Shown here one piece after another: positions 34,811 through 43,549 of a DNA stretch of 64,000 bases. Source of the stretch: Telmatobacter sp. DSM 110680. GTDB lineage: Bacteria; Acidobacteriota; Terriglobia; Terriglobales; Acidobacteriaceae. Positions within the stretch are counted from its first letter, which is position 1. Every line of letters begins with the position of its first letter. A model generated the notes under the pieces. It was not told where the DNA came from. It ran no database searches and worked only from the letters and a program-made list of their open reading frames with translations. A program made the position numbers and the translations under genes. Location: contig NZ_CP121196.1 in the NCBI RefSeq assembly GCF_039994875.1, forward strand, positions 5,146,001 through 5,210,000. Direction: 5' to 3'.

Positions 34811-34829
34811 TGGTTTCCTTTGGAAACCA
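34811..34829 (-). promoter_or_regulatory. Hairpin over the rplK ribosome binding site
   Basis: On the minus strand TGGTTTCC and GGAAACCA form a perfect eight-base stem with an AAA loop, ending immediately before the rplK AUG. The only Shine-Dalgarno candidate (AAGGAAA) lies in the loop and 3' arm. In RNA this would hide the ribosome binding site unless melted or bound by something. Confidence 0.7.
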
Positions 34830-34970
34830 GCTATAAGCTCCTAGCCTCTCGCTGCTAGCTGGTCCGTTCTCATGCGAATTTTGGAGTTGCTGCTTGAGCG
34901 TTCGCTTTTAAACCGACGGTCGCTAGGTGACCCATCGGCTAGAAGCTAGAAGCTAATAGCTGGAAGCTGC
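34828..34970. repeat. Inverted heptad array, AGCT type (nusG/rplK junction)
   Basis: Left arm 34828-34861 and right arm 34936-34970 with units GGCTAGA, AGCTAGA, AGCTAAT, AGCTGGA in 7-base register. About 75 bases between. It ends two bases before the nusG stop region and overlaps the start of the rplK leader hairpin. Confidence 0.85.
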
Positions 34971-34972
34971 AA

Positions 34973-35584
34973 CTACTCAATCTTTTCGACTTTGCTGAAC
35001 TCCAGTTCAACGGGTGTCGAGCGGCCGAAGATGGTCACCATGACCTTCATTGTTTCGCGATCTTCGTTGATCTCGTCTACCACGCCATTGAAGTTGGCAA
35101 AGGGTCCATCGGTAATGCGGACCTGCTCGTTCTTCTCAAACTTGATCTTCATCCGCGGCTTTTCTTTAGCCGTCTCAGAGCGGAAGAGGATGGAACTCAC
35201 TTCTTCCTCGGAGAGTGCCACTGGCTTGTCGCCCGTGCCCAGAAAGCCCGTAACCTTGGGCGTGTCTTTCAAGACGTGCCACAGGTTGTTGTCGAGATCC
35301 ATCTCGACCAGCACATAGCCGGGCAGGAATACGCGCTCCACCGTGCGCTTTTTGCCGTTGATGATCTCCGTCACCGGCTCGGTGGGAATCATTACGCGGC
35401 CGACCTTATCCTTAAGGCCAAAAGCCTCAACGCGGCTGGCGATGGACTCGCGCACCTTGCGCTCAAATCCAGAGTAGGCGTGGAGGATGTACCACTTGAA
35501 AAGCGGGTTCCGCTCCGGCTGTGGCTGCTCGGCGGGCTGTTCGATTTCTTCTGCCATCTTTGTCTCGATTCGCGGCTGCGCCAT
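34973..35584 (-). CDS. nusG: Transcription termination/antitermination factor NusG
   Basis: 203 residues; ATG 35584 shares its A with the secE stop (TAATG), so translation is coupled. A second ATG nine codons in is possible. KWYILHAYSGFERKV, PGYVLVEMDLDNNLWHVLKDTPKV and GFLGTGDKPVALSEEEV form the NGN domain. FEKNEQVRITDGPFANFNGVVDEI is the KOW domain. It binds RNA polymerase beta' and modulates pausing and coupling with ribosomes. The N-terminal ~25 residues rich in Glu/Pro are extra compared with many NusG. Confidence 0.97.
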   Translation of the reverse strand: MAQPRIETKMAEEIEQPAEQPQPERNPLFKWYILHAYSGFERKVRESIASRVEAFGLKDKVGRVMIPTEPVTEIINGKKRTVERVFLPGYVLVEMDLDNNLWHVLKDTPKVTGFLGTGDKPVALSEEEVSSILFRSETAKEKPRMKIKFEKNEQVRITDGPFANFNGVVDEINEDRETMKVMVTIFGRSTPVELEFSKVEKIE

Positions 35585-35880
35585 TATTGTGCGCCCATCT
35601 TGTGGAGTACAGCCTGAAGGGCCCTGCTGAAAATGCTGTCCGTCACCCAGAAGAATAATCCGAAGATGAACACCGTAATGATCACGACGGTCGTGGTGGA
35701 CTCGACTTCTTTCCGCGTGGGCGTGACTACCTTCTTCATCTCGGCGCGCACATCGCTAAGAAAGTGGGTGAAGTTGCTCCACGTAGTCATTGCGCCGCCG
35801 GAAAAGTTGGTCAGAGCATTCGGCTCCTGCCGTTTCGCGGAATGGTCGTCGCCCTTTTTGATCGCTGATTCTGTTGCCAT
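35584..35880 (-). CDS. secE: Preprotein translocase subunit SecE
   Basis: 98 residues. A soluble N-terminal stretch is followed by FLSDVRAEMKKVVTPTRKEVESTTTVVIITVFIFGLFFWV, the typical SecE amphipathic helix and single membrane helix. Part of the SecYEG channel in the inner membrane. The GGAAG site precedes ATG 35880. The stop overlaps nusG by one base. tRNA-Trp lies 49 bases upstream, as in the conserved secE-nusG locus. Confidence 0.95.
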   Translation of the reverse strand: MATESAIKKGDDHSAKRQEPNALTNFSGGAMTTWSNFTHFLSDVRAEMKKVVTPTRKEVESTTTVVIITVFIFGLFFWVTDSIFSRALQAVLHKMGAQ

Positions 35881-35929
35881 ACTTCCAATCCTCTGCCCCC
35901 AGGGTCATGCCGGGGGCAACCTACAAATC

Positions 35930-36005
35930 TGGCAGGGGCGGAGGGATTCGAACCCCCAAGTTCGGTTTTGGAGACCGACAGTTTAGCCGTTGAGCTTACG
36001 CCCCT
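35930..36005 (-). tRNA. tRNA-Trp (CCA anticodon)
   Basis: 76 bases including an encoded CCA end. Acceptor AGGGGCG pairs with CGCCCCT, the anticodon loop is CTCCAAA giving CCA, and the T arm is GGGTTCGAATCC. It is in the tuf-rpmG-secE-nusG transcription unit, a position seen in many bacteria. Confidence 0.97.
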
Positions 36006-36009
36006 AAAA

Positions 36010-36117
36010 GCAGCTGGTAGCTTCTAGCCTCTAGCTATTAGCTCCATCGCGACGAGTGCGAATGATTTGCTCTCCGATGTATGAGCTAGTAGCTAGAAGC
36101 TAGCGGCTAATGACTGC
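36010..36117. repeat. Inverted heptad array, AGCT type (rpmG/tRNA-Trp junction)
   Basis: Left arm 36010-36045, right arm 36083-36117 with units AGCTAGT, AGCTAGA, AGCTAGC, GGCTAAT in 7-base register; spacer about 37 bases. The right arm ends one base before the rpmG stop. Confidence 0.85.
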
Positions 36118-36118
36118 T

Positions 36119-36268
36119 TTACTTCGTTTCCTTGTGCGGCTGATGCTTGCGGCAGCGGTTACAGAACTTCTTGAACTCGAGACGGCCTGTGGTCGTCTTT
36201 TTGTTCTTCGTCGTCGAGTAGTTCCGCTCCTTGCACTCAGTGCACTGCAATGTCACAATTTCCCGCAT
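36119..36268 (-). CDS. rpmG: 50S ribosomal protein L33
   Basis: 49 residues, [20 protein letters not shown] opening; the two CxxC pairs (CTEC and CNRC) make a zinc-ribbon form of L33. ATG 36268 has GGAG six bases upstream. It sits between tuf and tRNA-Trp/secE, its usual place. Too short for a 60-residue cutoff, so easily missed. Confidence 0.95.
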   Translation of the reverse strand: MREIVTLQCTECKERNYSTTKNKKTTTGRLEFKKFCNRCRKHQPHKETK

Positions 36269-36277
36269 TTCAAACTC

Positions 36278-36395
36278 CAGTGATCAGTGCTTAGTGAACA
36301 GTGATCAGTTTTCTCAAATTCAGTGATCAGTGCTCAGAGAACAGTGATCAGTTTTCTCAAACTCAGTGATCAGTGCTCAGAGAACAGTGATCAGA
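36278..36395. repeat. Tandem 43-base repeat built from CAGTG heptads (tuf/rpmG junction)
   Basis: Three head-to-tail units start at 36278, 36321 and 36364, each of exact 43-base period, the last truncated. Each unit has five heptads (CAGTGAT, CAGTGCT, CAGAGAA, CAGTGAT, CAGTTTT) plus CTCAAAYT. Unlike the other arrays the copies are direct, not inverted. It ends 60 bases before the tuf stop. Confidence 0.9.
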
Positions 36396-36454
36396 TTTCG
36401 CTTGCCGCGCCGTTCGATGCGCCCGAAGGGCGGTCCGCCCGACGCGGCTAGCGT

Positions 36455-37642
36455 CTACTTGATAATTTCCGCAATCGCGCCTGCGCCTACTGTGCGTCCG
36501 CCTTCGCGGATGGCAAAGCGCAGACCCTTTTCCATGGCGACCGGTGTAATCAGCTCAATCACCAGCTCCACGTTGTCGCCCGGCATCACCATCTCCGTGC
36601 CTTCGGGCAATTCCGCCACTCCCGTCACGTCCGTCGTACGGAAGTAGAACTGCGGCCTGTAGCCCTTGAAGAACGGCGTATGACGGCCGCCTTCTTCCTT
36701 GCTCAGCACGTAGACGGTGCCCTTGAACTTGGTGTGCGGCGTGATCGATCCCGGCTTGGCCAGAACCATGCCGCGCTCGACATCCTCTTTAGGAATGCCG
36801 CGCAGCAGGATGCCGGCGTTATCGCCCGCCAGGCCTTCGTCCAGCTGCTTCTTGAACATTTCCACGCCCGTGCAAACCGACTTGCGGGTCTCGCGGAAGC
36901 CGACGATCTCGACATCCTCGCCCACCTTCACCTTGCCGCGCTCGATTCTTCCGGTCACCACCGTGCCGCGTCCGGAGATCGAGAAGATGTCTTCGATCGG
37001 CATCAGGAAGGGCAGATTGACCGCGCGCTCCGGCTGCGGAACGTACTTGTCGACCGCTTCCATCAGCTCGTCGATCTTGGCTTCCCACTTGGCTTCGCCG
37101 TTCAGGGCGCCGAGAGCCGATCCACGAATGACCGGAACGTCGTCGCCCGGGAACTGATACTTCGACAGCAGTTCGCGAACTTCCATCTCGACCAGGTCTG
37201 TCAGCTCTTCGTCTTCCACCGCATCGCACTTGTTGAGGAAGACCACGATGCAGGGAACGCCTACCTGACGAGCCAGGAGAACGTGCTCCTTGGTCTGCGG
37301 CATCGGACCGTCGGTCGCTGCGACTACCAGAATCGCTCCGTCCATCTGCGCCGCGCCGGTAATCATGTTCTTGATGTAGTCGGCGTGACCGGGGCAGTCG
37401 ACGTGCGCGTAGTGCCGGTTCGGGGTCTCGTACTCCACGTGCGCCGTTGCGATCGTGATACCGCGCTCCCGCTCTTCCGGGGCGTTGTCGATCGAGTCAA
37501 ACGAACGGAACGTGTTCTTCGGGTTGTGCTTCTGCAATACCTTCGTGATCGCCGCCGTCAACGTCGTCTTGCCGTGATCGATGTGACCAATCGTTCCCAC
37601 GTTCACATGCGGCTTCGAACGATCAAACTTTTCCTTCGCCAT
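36455..37642 (-). CDS. tuf: Translation elongation factor Tu
   Basis: 395 residues, full length. GHIDHGKTT is G1, [12 protein letters not shown] is G3 and NKCDAV is G4; the second and third domains ([38 protein letters not shown]) follow. Delivers aminoacyl-tRNA to the ribosome. ATG 37642 has GGGAAGGGAA upstream. A second copy may exist elsewhere, as no fusA is adjacent here. Upstream come tRNA genes in the conserved tRNA-tuf arrangement. Confidence 0.98.
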   Translation of the reverse strand: MAKEKFDRSKPHVNVGTIGHIDHGKTTLTAAITKVLQKHNPKNTFRSFDSIDNAPEERERGITIATAHVEYETPNRHYAHVDCPGHADYIKNMITGAAQMDGAILVVAATDGPMPQTKEHVLLARQVGVPCIVVFLNKCDAVEDEELTDLVEMEVRELLSKYQFPGDDVPVIRGSALGALNGEAKWEAKIDELMEAVDKYVPQPERAVNLPFLMPIEDIFSISGRGTVVTGRIERGKVKVGEDVEIVGFRETRKSVCTGVEMFKKQLDEGLAGDNAGILLRGIPKEDVERGMVLAKPGSITPHTKFKGTVYVLSKEEGGRHTPFFKGYRPQFYFRTTDVTGVAELPEGTEMVMPGDNVELVIELITPVAMEKGLRFAIREGGRTVGAGAIAEIIK

Positions 37643-37667
37643 GCTCGATTCCCTTCCCTTTTTTCTT

Positions 37668-37777
37668 CAGCTATTAGCTCTTAGCCATTAGCTTTTAGCT
37701 CGTTTCCGTCAGAGCCGAACGACTTCAACATCTGCTGAGCTGAAGCTAATAGCGAACCGCTAGAAGCTGACAGCTCG
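37668..37777. repeat. Inverted heptad array, AGCT type (upstream of tuf)
   Basis: Left arm 37668-37702 (units like AGCTAAT, AGCTAAA read on minus), right arm 37732-37777 (AGCTAAT, AGCGAAC, CGCTAGA, AGCTGAC). It fills the tuf 5' leader. 31 bases before tuf ATG come from outside the array. Confidence 0.82.
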
Positions 37778-37782
37778 TCTTC

Positions 37783-38091
37783 TCAGTAGTACGCGTACGC
37801 CTTCAGATACCTTTGCCGCAGGTCGCCCGGTACTGCTTCTACCAACCGCAGATAACGCTCGCGGGTCAATCCCTGATCAGAAACCGGGAGCGCTTTGTAC
37901 AGCGCGATCGCTTCGTTGCCCAGCAACCCGCGACTGAGGACGCTCTCAAAATCCCGAATCCGGAGCTTCTGGCGGATCACACGGTTGAGAAATACTTCCA
38001 CATCGCTCGGCTTGAACGCCGCGTCGATCTGCGTGTGAAGCGCTGCGTACGTCTTCTCGTCCTGAACCGAAATTGCTGCTTGCTCGAACAT
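37783..38091 (-). CDS. Hypothetical small helical protein
   Basis: 102 residues, no membrane segment, mainly predicted helical (DEKTYAALHTQIDAAFKPSDVEVFLNRVIRQKLRIRDFESVL). Lies between tuf and tRNA-Gly on the same strand. ATG 38091; no obvious domain. Its placement inside a tRNA-tuf operon is conserved only as far as I can judge here. Function unknown. Confidence 0.6.
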   Translation of the reverse strand: MFEQAAISVQDEKTYAALHTQIDAAFKPSDVEVFLNRVIRQKLRIRDFESVLSRGLLGNEAIALYKALPVSDQGLTRERYLRLVEAVPGDLRQRYLKAYAYY

Positions 38092-38118
38092 CTGTTGCTT
38101 CTGCCTCTGTTCCTTAAC

Positions 38119-38193
38119 TGGAGCGGGAGACGGGACTCGAACCCGCGACCAACAGCTTGGAAGGCTGTGACTCTACCACTGAGTTACTCCCGC
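38119..38193 (-). tRNA. tRNA-Gly (TCC anticodon)
   Basis: 75 bases with encoded CCA. Acceptor GCGGGAG with CTCCCGC, anticodon stem ACAGC/GCTGT with loop CTTCCAA giving TCC, T arm GGGTTCGAGTCCC. Confidence 0.97.
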
Positions 38194-38200
38194 CTGAAAA

Positions 38201-38275
38201 CAGTGGACAGTGAGCAGTGGTCAGTGAACAGTTTCGTTTGCCTCTGTTCACTGTGCACTGTCCCACTGTGCACTC
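38201..38275. repeat. Inverted heptad array, CAGTG type (tRNA-Thr/tRNA-Gly junction)
   Basis: Left arm 38201-38232 has units CAGTGGA, CAGTGAG, CAGTGGT, CAGTGAA. Right arm 38243-38275 is the reverse set (TTCACTG, TGCACTG). A 10-base loop makes this a compact hairpin between two tRNA genes. Confidence 0.88.
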
Positions 38276-38282
38276 AAAACTC

Positions 38283-38358
<76 letters not shown>

Positions 38359-38381
38359 CCTCTTAAAATTGCCGGGCTGGA

Positions 38382-38660
38382 CTACCGCCCTTGTTCCCCT
38401 TCGCGGCGAATCTTCTCCGCTTTCATCGCCACCACGGTGCGTAATGCCAGGCCACCGATGATGAGCAGTGGAATCAACCTCAATTCCACCAACTTTCCCC
38501 CGACTTGAATCTTTCCATCAAGGGTAAACCAACTGAGCGCTGCCAGAATCGCATACAAAACCAGCGCTGTCGTGTACTTCCGGGCAAGATCCTGGTCAGA
38601 CCCCTTCAAACCTTCGCGCTCTGAACCTGCGTTGACTTCCGCACCCGGTTCCTCGCGCAT
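38382..38660 (-). CDS. Hypothetical membrane protein between tRNA genes
   Basis: 92 residues. Two probable membrane helices at about 27-47 (KYTTALVLYAILAALSWFTL) and 61-80 (LRLIPLLIIGGLALRTVV), with a charged N-terminus. The gene sits between tRNA-Tyr and tRNA-Thr on the same strand. No family recognised. Confidence 0.6.
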   Translation of the reverse strand: MREEPGAEVNAGSEREGLKGSDQDLARKYTTALVLYAILAALSWFTLDGKIQVGGKLVELRLIPLLIIGGLALRTVVAMKAEKIRREGEQGR

Positions 38661-38677
38661 TTCAGTACCTCAAATCG

Positions 38678-38765
38678 TGGTGCACAGGGGAGGATTCGAA
38701 CCTCCGTAACTCGAATGAGTGGCAGATTTACAGTCTGCTGCCATTAACCGCTCGGCCACCTGTGC
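38678..38765 (-). tRNA. tRNA-Tyr (GTA anticodon)
   Basis: 88 bases with CCA and the long variable arm of a class II tRNA. Acceptor GCACAGG with CCTGTGC, anticodon stem GCAGA/TCTGC with loop CTGTAAA giving GTA, T arm GGAGGTTCGAATCCTCC. Confidence 0.97.
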
Positions 38766-38978
38766 CCATCACCACGCCGGACGTGAAATCTCCCGGCACT
38801 AAAACTCAACTTCGATCCCCGCCAAGCCACTTCCGCACATCACGACCTTACCGGAGAACCTCCGGCTTGTCGGAGCATGCACCTCAGTGGGATCACCGCA
38901 GAGGACAGGTCCGGCTTTTTGAATCGATTCGCCGGTCCCAAAACTTGCTGCCACCCGTCGCCCGTTCTTGCCGTTAAG

Positions 38979-39054
38979 TGGAGCTGGCGAAGGGATTTGA
39001 ACCCCCGACCCTCTGATTACAAATCAGATGCTCTACCAGCTGAGCTACGCCAGC
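38979..39054 (-). tRNA. tRNA-Thr (TGT anticodon)
   Basis: 76 bases with CCA. Acceptor GCTGGCG/CGCCAGC, anticodon stem TCTGA/TCAGA, loop TTTGTAA giving TGT. First gene of the tRNA-tuf unit. Confidence 0.97.
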
Positions 39055-39483
39055 CCGACCACTTGAAGCAAATTGCCGGGAACGCCGGTAAATCCGCGGA
39101 CACACTCCGGCTCCGCGCATTACACGGCACAGTTTCTAAGGTTAGCACACAGGAAACAGCGGAGCAAACGGCGGAACTTCATGGAAAAAGCTGTATTTCC
39201 CGTTTCGTCCGGATGCGGGATACGCAGGCTGGAATTCTGGACTCCGCCCAGCCATTCCAGTACCAATCAGCCAGCCTATTTCCCCAGAAACATCGTCGCA
39301 GTACTTGATCCCTGCGAGGGTGTAATCGACACCCGTTTCAATTCCTCCTGGTCCTCGATGCAACAGCAGAGAGCTGTAACGCCTCGCCATTACGAGCCAG
39401 CGATCCAAAATGAGAGGACAGTGATGCCGCCTGCGTCATGGTGAAGTAATGGATTTGCGCAACGCCTTCGTCGCACCCGATGC
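39055..39483. other. Intergenic region before the tRNA-tuf unit
   Basis: 429 bases between the beta-propeller gene stop and tRNA-Thr(TGT), both minus strand. The promoter of the tRNA-tuf-secE-nusG-rplK unit is expected here, near 39060-39160. I could not pin a -35/-10 pair. Long plus-strand frames here look like noise. Confidence 0.5.
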
Positions 39484-41496
39484 CTAATTCCCGAACGCCG
39501 TCGCCAGGGTCGTCGAAGACGACGGCATAACGGAAACACGGAGAAGATTCGTCGCGTCTTCTGAAAAGAATCGCAGCGAGCCATCCGGCTGCGGCTCCCA
39601 AGTGCCATAGAGCATACCGCCCGTTTCTGGAGTCTTGCCCTCATACACTGGCTTGCCGTCCGCAAACACCCGGAACACGCCCTGCCCTATAACCTTGCCC
39701 CAGAAGACGTGATTGCTGTCCGCAGAGAAGGCGAAATTGCCGTATCCAGACCCCAGACGTACTGCCTTGTCGTCCACGCACGCATATACATCGTTGTTCG
39801 CCGCGGGATTGTTTGGCCGGCACATATACCCAATGTGCTGGCTGTCCGGGCTCCAAACGTAAGCGCGCGTGCCGTCTTTCGTCAGGCCGCCAGTATTAAC
39901 CACGCTGTACGCCGACTGCGCCACGCCATCCCGGTAAAGCGTACGGCCCTGAGCGTTCTGCACGACAAACGCAACGTGTTGCCCGTCCGGGCTGAAACTT
40001 GCAGCCATGGTGGTGGACCGCGAGAGGTCGCCCAACTGCAATGGTTTTCCGTCCAGCAGGACTGCCCTGAGCGAAATCACCAGCGAGTGACCGCCTTTGG
40101 GCGCGAACAGCGGCGCCTGGGACATCATCAGCGCATCGGACTCTTCCCCGTTCCTTACATCCCATACGGAACCGGAATTTCCCGCCAGGTATTCGAGCGC
40201 GGACGAGTCCGCGGTATACCCTACCGATCCTGTGCCGCTGAGGCCGATGCTCTGGTATGTCTGCTGCTTTTTGCCATCGGCAAACACCCACGCTCCGCTG
40301 CCCCCAGTAGCTATCGCCGCATAGTGTTTGCCGTCCGGAGAGAACACCACGTTGCCGTAACGCCCACCGGGCGGCGTCTGGCTCGCCGCCACCAGTTTCC
40401 CGCCCACCATGAGCGCTTCCGAAAACGCAGGCGACCCATTCTTCGTCAAAACGGCCACAGCCATGGTGCCCACCGACGGAACAAACCACCGCACATCATC
40501 CGCCTTCACCACTGCTTTGCCGTCGATCAGGCCCGTCACCGTCTGCACCGGTCTCGGCCCCGCGGACGTCTGCCGAATCGTCGAGTAGATGTGTATCCCG
40601 TCACCGCCAAACTTGATGGTGTCCGACTTGTACGGCGCTACCTGCGTGTCCACCACAAACTGCTGCATTGTCGTCGAACCCGGCGGGGTGAACGGATACG
40701 CCACATGATCCCCGTCGGGCGAGAACACAACATAACTGAACCCGTTACCTGGATATCCCCAAGGTCCAGGCTTGCCATCCCACACAAACCGGGCCGGTGA
40801 GTTCGACAAGCCTATGTCCTGAATCGAACTGTAGTACAGGTGTTTGCTGTTCGACGAAAACGCGAGTTCGCATTGCGCACTACCCGTAGCGCCACTTGCC
40901 GTCGCCGGCCCGGCCGACTGCTGTTGGCCATCTTCAAACACCACCCACTGTGTGCCAATCGCGGCACAGTACGCCGAGTGGTTTCCATCCGGCGAGTAGA
41001 TTGCGCCACCCTGCCCCCCGCCCCTCAGCATCTTGTCGAGTTTGGGCCCCGGAACGCCATCCAGCAGCACCACCGACCGGCTCCCGCTCTGCGTCGTTAC
41101 CGATGCATGCACGCCCATCGGACTCACCGACACGCTGCTCATCGGAATGGACGACGGCCCAATCACCAGCGGAGTAATCACTGTGCCCGCCGGCGCTGTG
41201 AACGGCCCGGAATCTCCTGCAGCCGTGCCCGCGGCAGCCTTCCCCGGCTTTGTCGCAGGCTGCCCTGGCTTTGCGGGTTGTCCTGGCGCGGCTGGCTGGG
41301 CAGCCGGAGTGGCGCCCTGCTTGGCCTTTTTTGCCTGGGCCTTGAGTTGATCCCAGACGCTCTGCGCGGCGGCGGTTGATGACGTTGCGCCGACAACGGC
41401 GGTGGCAAGCAGAAGGACCAGGACGAAACGTGAAACGTAAACTGCAGGTTTCAGGGAAAGACGAAGCAACATACTCAGCCCCCAAATTCGATTCAT
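39484..41496 (-). CDS. Exported beta-propeller (PD40/WD40-like) protein
   Basis: 670 residues with a signal peptide (about 15-45, ending STAAAQS) and an Ala/Pro/Lys-rich linker with PGQPAKPGQPATKPGKA. The rest has repeated motifs of the PD40 type: YSPDGNHSAY, FSPDGDHVAY, FSPDGKHYAA, FSPDGQHVAF, WSPDSQHIGY, SADSNHVFW. This indicates a beta-propeller, probably periplasmic or outer-surface. No enzyme signature is visible. The upstream region is AT-rich with no operon partner. Confidence 0.8.
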   Translation of the reverse strand: MNRIWGLSMLLRLSLKPAVYVSRFVLVLLLATAVVGATSSTAAAQSVWDQLKAQAKKAKQGATPAAQPAAPGQPAKPGQPATKPGKAAAGTAAGDSGPFTAPAGTVITPLVIGPSSIPMSSVSVSPMGVHASVTTQSGSRSVVLLDGVPGPKLDKMLRGGGQGGAIYSPDGNHSAYCAAIGTQWVVFEDGQQQSAGPATASGATGSAQCELAFSSNSKHLYYSSIQDIGLSNSPARFVWDGKPGPWGYPGNGFSYVVFSPDGDHVAYPFTPPGSTTMQQFVVDTQVAPYKSDTIKFGGDGIHIYSTIRQTSAGPRPVQTVTGLIDGKAVVKADDVRWFVPSVGTMAVAVLTKNGSPAFSEALMVGGKLVAASQTPPGGRYGNVVFSPDGKHYAAIATGGSGAWVFADGKKQQTYQSIGLSGTGSVGYTADSSALEYLAGNSGSVWDVRNGEESDALMMSQAPLFAPKGGHSLVISLRAVLLDGKPLQLGDLSRSTTMAASFSPDGQHVAFVVQNAQGRTLYRDGVAQSAYSVVNTGGLTKDGTRAYVWSPDSQHIGYMCRPNNPAANNDVYACVDDKAVRLGSGYGNFAFSADSNHVFWGKVIGQGVFRVFADGKPVYEGKTPETGGMLYGTWEPQPDGSLRFFSEDATNLLRVSVMPSSSTTLATAFGN

Positions 41497-41934
41497 AGGA
41501 ATGTAAAGTCGCGACGGGAAGAAAACCTGTCGTGCGTCAGATTTCTGCGGACAAATATTTGACAGATAAATCCTGAATGAAAACGGATAGTGCCCGTGGA
41601 ATTGAAAGATAAGGGAAAAAGAATTGGGAGTTCAGCATCACCGAAACGTCGAGAAGGTGTCAAGGTTTATGGAGAACATGTGACTGCTGTTGCGTTCGCA
41701 AAATGCTGCTCGCATGTGAGCCCGCACACATCGTGACGCGAATCACAGGTAATCAACTCTGGATCGAATCCTCTTGAATTTCACCTCTCAGAAGTCGATC
41801 ATTTCGAGAGCCTCCAAACTGAATTCTGGTCGTCTTGACCTACTAGCAGCTCGATTGAGCTGCGCTTTACGACTTTTGTTTCGTTCAGAGGACCACAGAG
41901 TAATTCATGCCGATGAATCTCGGCGGGAGAACAT
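41497..41934. other. Divergent intergenic region
   Basis: About 440 bases with lower GC than the genes. No gene or repeat seen. It probably carries promoters for the beta-propeller gene and the gene at 41935. Confidence 0.5.
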
Positions 41935-42402
41935 ATGAAAAGGATCATCGCAGTCTTGATGTGTGCTTTGTTTCCACTCACTGCCTTTGCCGGCGATAAC
42001 GGCTACAAGATCGCCTATGACGGGGGGTCCATCCAAAATGCCAAAGCTGGAACCGGAATGAAGTTGTTCATCGACGGCAGCAACATACGAATCATGAAGG
42101 ACAAGACAGAGATCGCGGTAGTTCCAGCTTCAGCGGTCACTGAGATCAGTTATGGTCAGGACGTCCATCGTCGAGTAGGTGCGGCCATCGGCGTCGCCGT
42201 TGTTTCTCTCGGGATTGGAGCTTTATTGGCATTGTCTAAATCTAAAAAGCATTACATCGGACTAACTTGGGATGACGGGGGAAAGAAAGGTGGGTTTGCC
42301 TTCCAAGCCGACAAGAACGACTATCGAGGCCTGTTGGCGGGACTCGAGGGAGTGACAGGAAAGAAGGCAGTTGATTCGGATGCGATGACCGTTAAAAACT
42401 GA
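41935..42402 (+). CDS. Exported hypothetical protein
   Basis: 155 residues; GGGAG precedes ATG 41935. Signal peptide residues 1-19 (MKRIIAVLMCALFPLTAFA). A beta-rich segment follows (GMKLFIDGSNIRIMK), then one hydrophobic helix (about 82-98, GAAIGVAVVSLGIGALLAL). No domain recognised. It and the next two genes are spaced by 100-200 bases on the same strand. Confidence 0.65.
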   Translation: MKRIIAVLMCALFPLTAFAGDNGYKIAYDGGSIQNAKAGTGMKLFIDGSNIRIMKDKTEIAVVPASAVTEISYGQDVHRRVGAAIGVAVVSLGIGALLALSKSKKHYIGLTWDDGGKKGGFAFQADKNDYRGLLAGLEGVTGKKAVDSDAMTVKN

Positions 42403-42581
42403 TTTGTGTTTCATGTGACTGGCATCTTCACGGCGCGGCTTCGGCTGCGCCGTTGTTTTCTCTGCATGCACCGCTCGTCATGTTACCTGGATGAATTGGC
42501 TTGCTTGGGGCCGCCCAATCGCGGGATCATTCGATTGTCCCCAAAGATTGATCTGCGTGGTTTGCGGCGAGGTATGGCTTT

Positions 42582-43439
42582 ATGCGTCACGGAATTCTGA
42601 CCGTTGTGTTGCTCGCGAGTTCGGTTTTGTTTGCTCAGGAAGCGCTGGATAATGCGTCGGTGACCAAGCTGGTAAAAGCAGGGCTTTCCGAAGACCTGAT
42701 CGTTACCACCATCAACTCGTCAGCGGGCAATTACGACACTTCTGCGAATGGGTTAATCGCGCTGAAGAAGGCGGGCGCCAGCGACAAAGTGGTGGCTGCG
42801 GTTGTACTCAAGGCTTCCGGTGCTACAGCGACTGCTCCAGCGGCAGCGGCAACTCCGGCGAATCCATCCCTTGCGAATCAGGGTGGAGCGGGCAGCGCCG
42901 GGAACACGACCGGCGGCGTGATGCTTGCGCCGGGCGGACTTCCCGCGGGCGTTGACAGTGTTGGCGTCTACTATCTCGACAAAGACGGGAGCACGTGGCA
43001 GGAAGTTCCGGCCGAAGTTGTCAATTTCAAGGCCGGCGGCGCTCTGAAGCATTATGCAAGTGCCGGCGTGTTGAAGGGTGAAACGTCAGGCATCGTGGGT
43101 GGAAACCGCAGCTCTCTGAATCTCAAATTGCCGGCGTCGTTCATCCTTTACGTTCCGGAAGGCCGAGCGCCTGGTGAATACCAACTGTTGCATCTGCACG
43201 TAAACGCCGATAGCCGCGAGTTTCGCGCCGCAAACGGAGGCATTGTGCACGATTCGGGCGGTGCGCTGCGAGACGTGATGGAGTTTACCTCTAAGAAAAT
43301 CGCCCCACATGTTTATCTCATCCAGTTTGGCGAGGATATGGACCGGGGTGAATACGGTTTTCTGCCCCCTTCCGATGTCCCGGTAGGCGGAAGCATTCCG
43401 ACGGCCAGCAAAATCTACAGCTTCGCCTTCGCGCACTAG
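42582..43439 (+). CDS. Exported hypothetical protein with N-terminal helical motif
   Basis: 285 residues, GAGG before ATG 42582, signal peptide to about residue 18. Residues 22-78 (DNASVTKLVKAGLSEDLIVTT, then LIALKKAGASDKVVAAVV) form a helical motif I have seen in other acidobacterial exported proteins. An Ala/Pro/Gly linker and a beta-rich C-terminal domain follow. No catalytic signature. Confidence 0.65.
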   Translation: MRHGILTVVLLASSVLFAQEALDNASVTKLVKAGLSEDLIVTTINSSAGNYDTSANGLIALKKAGASDKVVAAVVLKASGATATAPAAAATPANPSLANQGGAGSAGNTTGGVMLAPGGLPAGVDSVGVYYLDKDGSTWQEVPAEVVNFKAGGALKHYASAGVLKGETSGIVGGNRSSLNLKLPASFILYVPEGRAPGEYQLLHLHVNADSREFRAANGGIVHDSGGALRDVMEFTSKKIAPHVYLIQFGEDMDRGEYGFLPPSDVPVGGSIPTASKIYSFAFAH

Positions 43440-43549
43440 AGAGACTGGCAGTCCAGCCGCTTCTCAGCCGAGAGGCGCGTACATCCCGCAGGAACCCGGC
43501 CGGGTCCGATATCCTATAGAGGGATGCCCCTTGCGGCCTCCCCTTGTTG

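Noticed and set aside
39073-39444. Plus-strand 123-codon frame upstream of the tRNA cluster
   Set aside because: No ribosome binding site, odd composition, and antisense to the likely tRNA-unit promoter.
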